From an uncultured Gemmobacter sp. (GTDB lineage Bacteria; Pseudomonadota; Alphaproteobacteria; Rhodobacterales; Rhodobacteraceae), in NCBI GenBank assembly GCA_937983495.1, contig CALKAA010000373.1, positions 1 through 7,434 on the forward strand: a stretch of 7,434 bases of DNA, given 5' to 3'. The notes under the pieces are model-generated. The model had not been told where the DNA came from and searched no databases. It saw only the letters and a list, made by a program, of their open reading frames with translations. The position numbers were made by a program, and so were the translations under genes. Below are positions 6,172 to 7,434 of the stretch, in pieces; position 1 is the stretch's first letter; each line of letters begins with the position of its first letter.

Positions 6172-7212
6172 TTACCTCACCCGCTGGCCGGTTGCGGTGT
6201 CGAAGAACAGCGCCTGCCCGGCGCCCAGATCAAAGCGCAGCGCCGTGCCAAGCGCGGGGCGGAAGCGCTTGTCGCAGCGCAGGTTCACCCGATGCGGCCC
6301 CATTTGCAGCACGATGTAAGTGGCCTCGCCCGTGGGTTCGACCTCGTAAACCGTGCCGAAGAAACGCCCGGTTTCCGTGACCGTGGTATCCTCGGCCCGG
6401 AACCCGAGCGTGATCTTGCCCGCGCCGGGGCACGGCAGACCTGCCACGCCCGGCCCGGTGAACTGACCCTGCGCGCCCTCGCCCGCCACGAAATTCATCG
6501 GCGGCGAACCGATGAACCCCGCAACAAAGATATTCGCCGGGTCGTCATAGATCTCGTCCGGGGTGCCAACCTGTTGAATCGCGCCATCATTCAACAACAC
6601 CACCCGATCGGCCAGCGTCATCGCCTCGATCTGGTCATGGGTCACATAGATCATGGTGACGCCAAGGCTGCGTTGCAGATGCTTGATCTCGGCCCGCATC
6701 GCCACCCGCAGTTTGGCATCCAGGTTCGACAAGGGCTCGTCCAGCAGGAACACACCGGGCGAGCGCACCAAAGCCCGCGCCAAGGCCACCCGCTGCCGCT
6801 GCCCGCCCGACAGATCGCGCGGGAAGCGGCTCAGGTAAGGCGTCAGGTCCACCTTCTTGGCCGCCGCCTCGATCTGCGCTTGCCGCTCGGCCTTGGCGAC
6901 CTTGGCCACTTTAAGCGGATAGCCGATATTGTCGGCCACGGTCATATGCGGATAAAGCGCGTAATTCTGGAACACCATCGCCACGTTGCGGTCGCGCGGA
7001 TGCAGTTGCGTGACATCGCGGCCATCAAAGCGCAGCGTGCCTGCGGTGATCGCCTCCAGCCCGGCAATCATCCGCATCGTGGTGGATTTGCCGCAGCCCG
7101 AAGGCCCCAGCAGCACCAGAAACTCGCCATCGGCAATATCAAGGTCCAAGGGCTTCAGCACCGTCACGGCGCCATAACTCTTGCCGACCCCTTCAAGGGT
7201 GACGCGGCTCAT
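6172..7212 (-). CDS. ABC transporter ATP-binding protein, MalK/SmoK/UgpC family (polyol import)
   Basis: A 346-residue ATPase that would drive a carbohydrate ABC importer from the inner face of the membrane. In order: Walker A GPSGCGKST (36-44), Q-loop FQNYALYPHMTV (Q82), signature LSGGQ (134-138), Walker B VFLLDEP with catalytic E159, D-loop SNLDAKL (162-168) and H-loop H192. The MalK-type regulatory (TOBE/OB) region follows, roughly 238-340, with GFRAED at 270-275 where relatives have GIRPE. The length is slightly shorter than E. coli MalK (371), as is usual for the SmoK/UgpC subgroup. Family members of this type often serve several sugars, so the substrate is judged from the neighbours: permease upstream and polyol dehydrogenases downstream. 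The ATG is preceded by AAAGGA at 6 nt spacing, and the gene starts 3 nt after the small membrane ORF. All catalytic motifs look intact. Confidence 0.96.
   Translation of the reverse strand: MSRVTLEGVGKSYGAVTVLKPLDLDIADGEFLVLLGPSGCGKSTTMRMIAGLEAITAGTLRFDGRDVTQLHPRDRNVAMVFQNYALYPHMTVADNIGYPLKVAKVAKAERQAQIEAAAKKVDLTPYLSRFPRDLSGGQRQRVALARALVRSPGVFLLDEPLSNLDAKLRVAMRAEIKHLQRSLGVTMIYVTHDQIEAMTLADRVVLLNDGAIQQVGTPDEIYDDPANIFVAGFIGSPPMNFVAGEGAQGQFTGPGVAGLPCPGAGKITLGFRAEDTTVTETGRFFGTVYEVEPTGEATYIVLQMGPHRVNLRCDKRFRPALGTALRFDLGAGQALFFDTATGQRVR
6175..6180 (-). promoter_or_regulatory. Ribosome binding site of the SDR gene, inside the end of the ATPase gene
   Basis: GTGAGG forms the last two sense codons (Val-Arg) of the ATPase gene and lies 6 nt before the SDR ATG at 6166-6168. 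The junction reads GTGAGG-TAA-GCC-ATG, the same geometry as the two upstream junctions. Confidence 0.7.
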
Positions 7213-7224
7213 GTCTTATCCTTT
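7210..7224 (-). repeat. 15-bp junction repeat, copy 2 (stop/RBS/start between small ORF and ATPase)
   Basis: On the minus strand this reads AAAGGATAAGACATG: the Lys-Gly-stop end of the small ORF, which doubles as ribosome site AAAGGA, followed by the ATPase ATG. It matches the copy at 7396-7410 at 14 of 15 positions in direct orientation. Confidence 0.75.
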
Positions 7225-7398
7225 TCTGATGATCCACTGACCGAGGACGACCGACAGCAGGGTGGACACCCAGAGCGGCGCGAAGGGTTCCAGGAACCGC
7301 ATCCACAGCAGCGAAATGGCGACGAACAGCACGACCGAGATGAAGATGCGGTCGAAGGTGTTGGTCTTGATGGGCAGGAAACCGGATTCCTGGGCCAT
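7216..7398 (-). CDS. Small two-helix membrane protein of unknown function within the ABC transporter genes
   Basis: I do not recognise this 60-residue protein. It has a polar N-terminus (1-16, including K11), a hydrophobic helix around 17-35 (IFISVVLFVAISLLW), a short turn with R34, E37 and prolines 38 and 41, a second helix around 42-57 (WVSTLLSVVLGQWII), and a basic end R58-K59-G60. The charge pattern suggests a hairpin with both ends in the cytoplasm. It looks real: ATG with AAAGGA 6 nt upstream, 3 nt after the permease stop and 3 nt before the ATPase start, so it fills the gap between two transporter genes exactly. By analogy, small extra membrane proteins also occur in some glycerol-type ABC operons, so an accessory or stabilising subunit of the transporter is conceivable. 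It could also be a regulator of transport or protein turnover. No function is shown by the sequence itself. Confidence 0.8.
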   Translation of the reverse strand: MAQESGFLPIKTNTFDRIFISVVLFVAISLLWMRFLEPFAPLWVSTLLSVVLGQWIIRKG

Positions 7399-7410
7399 GA
7401 CTTATCCTTT
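7396..7410 (-). repeat. 15-bp junction repeat, copy 1 (stop/RBS/start between permease and small ORF)
   Basis: On the minus strand this reads AAAGGATAAGTCATG: the Lys-Gly-stop end of the permease, doubling as ribosome site AAAGGA, then the ATG of the small membrane protein. The copy at 7210-7224 differs at one base, and the pair exactly brackets the small gene. Confidence 0.75.
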
Positions 7411-7434
7411 CACGGCGCCGGCGGTCAGCCCGCT
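7402..7434 (-). CDS. Sugar ABC transporter permease (MalG/SmoG type), last ten codons only
   Basis: Reading leftward from the right edge gives SGLTAGAVKG and a TAA stop. The ending 'GLT-GAVKG' is the usual C-terminus of the second permease in MalFG-like carbohydrate importers (binding-protein-dependent inner-membrane component). The tail is short, so the call leans on the adjacent MalK-type ATPase gene for support. The rest of the gene, and presumably the first permease and the substrate-binding protein, lie to the right. The stop is 3 nt before the small membrane protein's ATG. Confidence 0.75.
   Translation of the reverse strand, partial: SGLTAGAVKG

Noticed and set aside
1..7434. CRISPR array, tRNA/rRNA, insertion sequence, phage or defence genes
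   Set aside because: The window is continuously covered by metabolic and transport genes with gaps of 7 nt or less. No spaced repeats, RNA gene patterns or transposase motifs were seen.

Overview
The window is GC-rich (roughly 60-65 % by eye) and almost entirely coding. Nearly all of it is one tightly packed minus-strand gene set for uptake and oxidation of sugar alcohols (polyols). Gene content, codon style and order resemble the sorbitol/mannitol (smo/mtl) operons of Rhodobacter-type alphaproteobacteria (ABC permease, ATPase, SDR polyol dehydrogenase, second dehydrogenase, sugar kinase). An alphaproteobacterium of the Rhodobacteraceae or a close relative is therefore the best guess. This rests on recognition of the proteins, not on a search.

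Layout in transcription order (right to left): the last ten codons of a MalG-type sugar permease (7402-7434); an unrecognised 60-residue two-helix membrane protein (7216-7398); a MalK/SmoK/UgpC-type transporter ATPase (6172-7212); a short-chain polyol dehydrogenase resembling galactitol dehydrogenase (5401-6168); a zinc dehydrogenase resembling erythritol/L-threitol dehydrogenase EltD (4300-5394); a second zinc dehydrogenase of the xylitol/sorbitol dehydrogenase group that lacks the structural-zinc cysteines (3266-4303); xylulokinase (1816-3261, GTG start); and an FAD-dependent GMC alcohol oxidoreductase (255-1823). Gaps are 6 nt or less, or the genes overlap, so this should be one operon. Its promoter, the rest of the permease and the binding protein lie beyond the right edge. 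At the left edge, the C-terminus of a LysR-type regulator on the plus strand converges on the GMC gene, with 7 nt between the stop codons.

Proposed working: the ABC transporter imports one or more polyols. The SDR and the two zinc dehydrogenases oxidise them to ketoses with NAD(P)+. Xylulokinase makes D-xylulose 5-phosphate for the pentose phosphate pathway. The flavin enzyme may add a cofactor-independent oxidation step. Xylitol or D-arabinitol fits the kinase; the EltD-like enzyme hints at a tetritol or a wider polyol range. The exact substrates cannot be settled from sequence.

The most unusual points are the small membrane ORF framed by near-identical 15-bp junction repeats, two adjacent dehydrogenases with opposite states of the structural zinc site, and a 14-bp tandem duplication exactly at the convergent stop codons. 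I see no RNA genes, insertion sequences, CRISPR arrays or convincing terminators, and no stretch over 300 bases without a gene.
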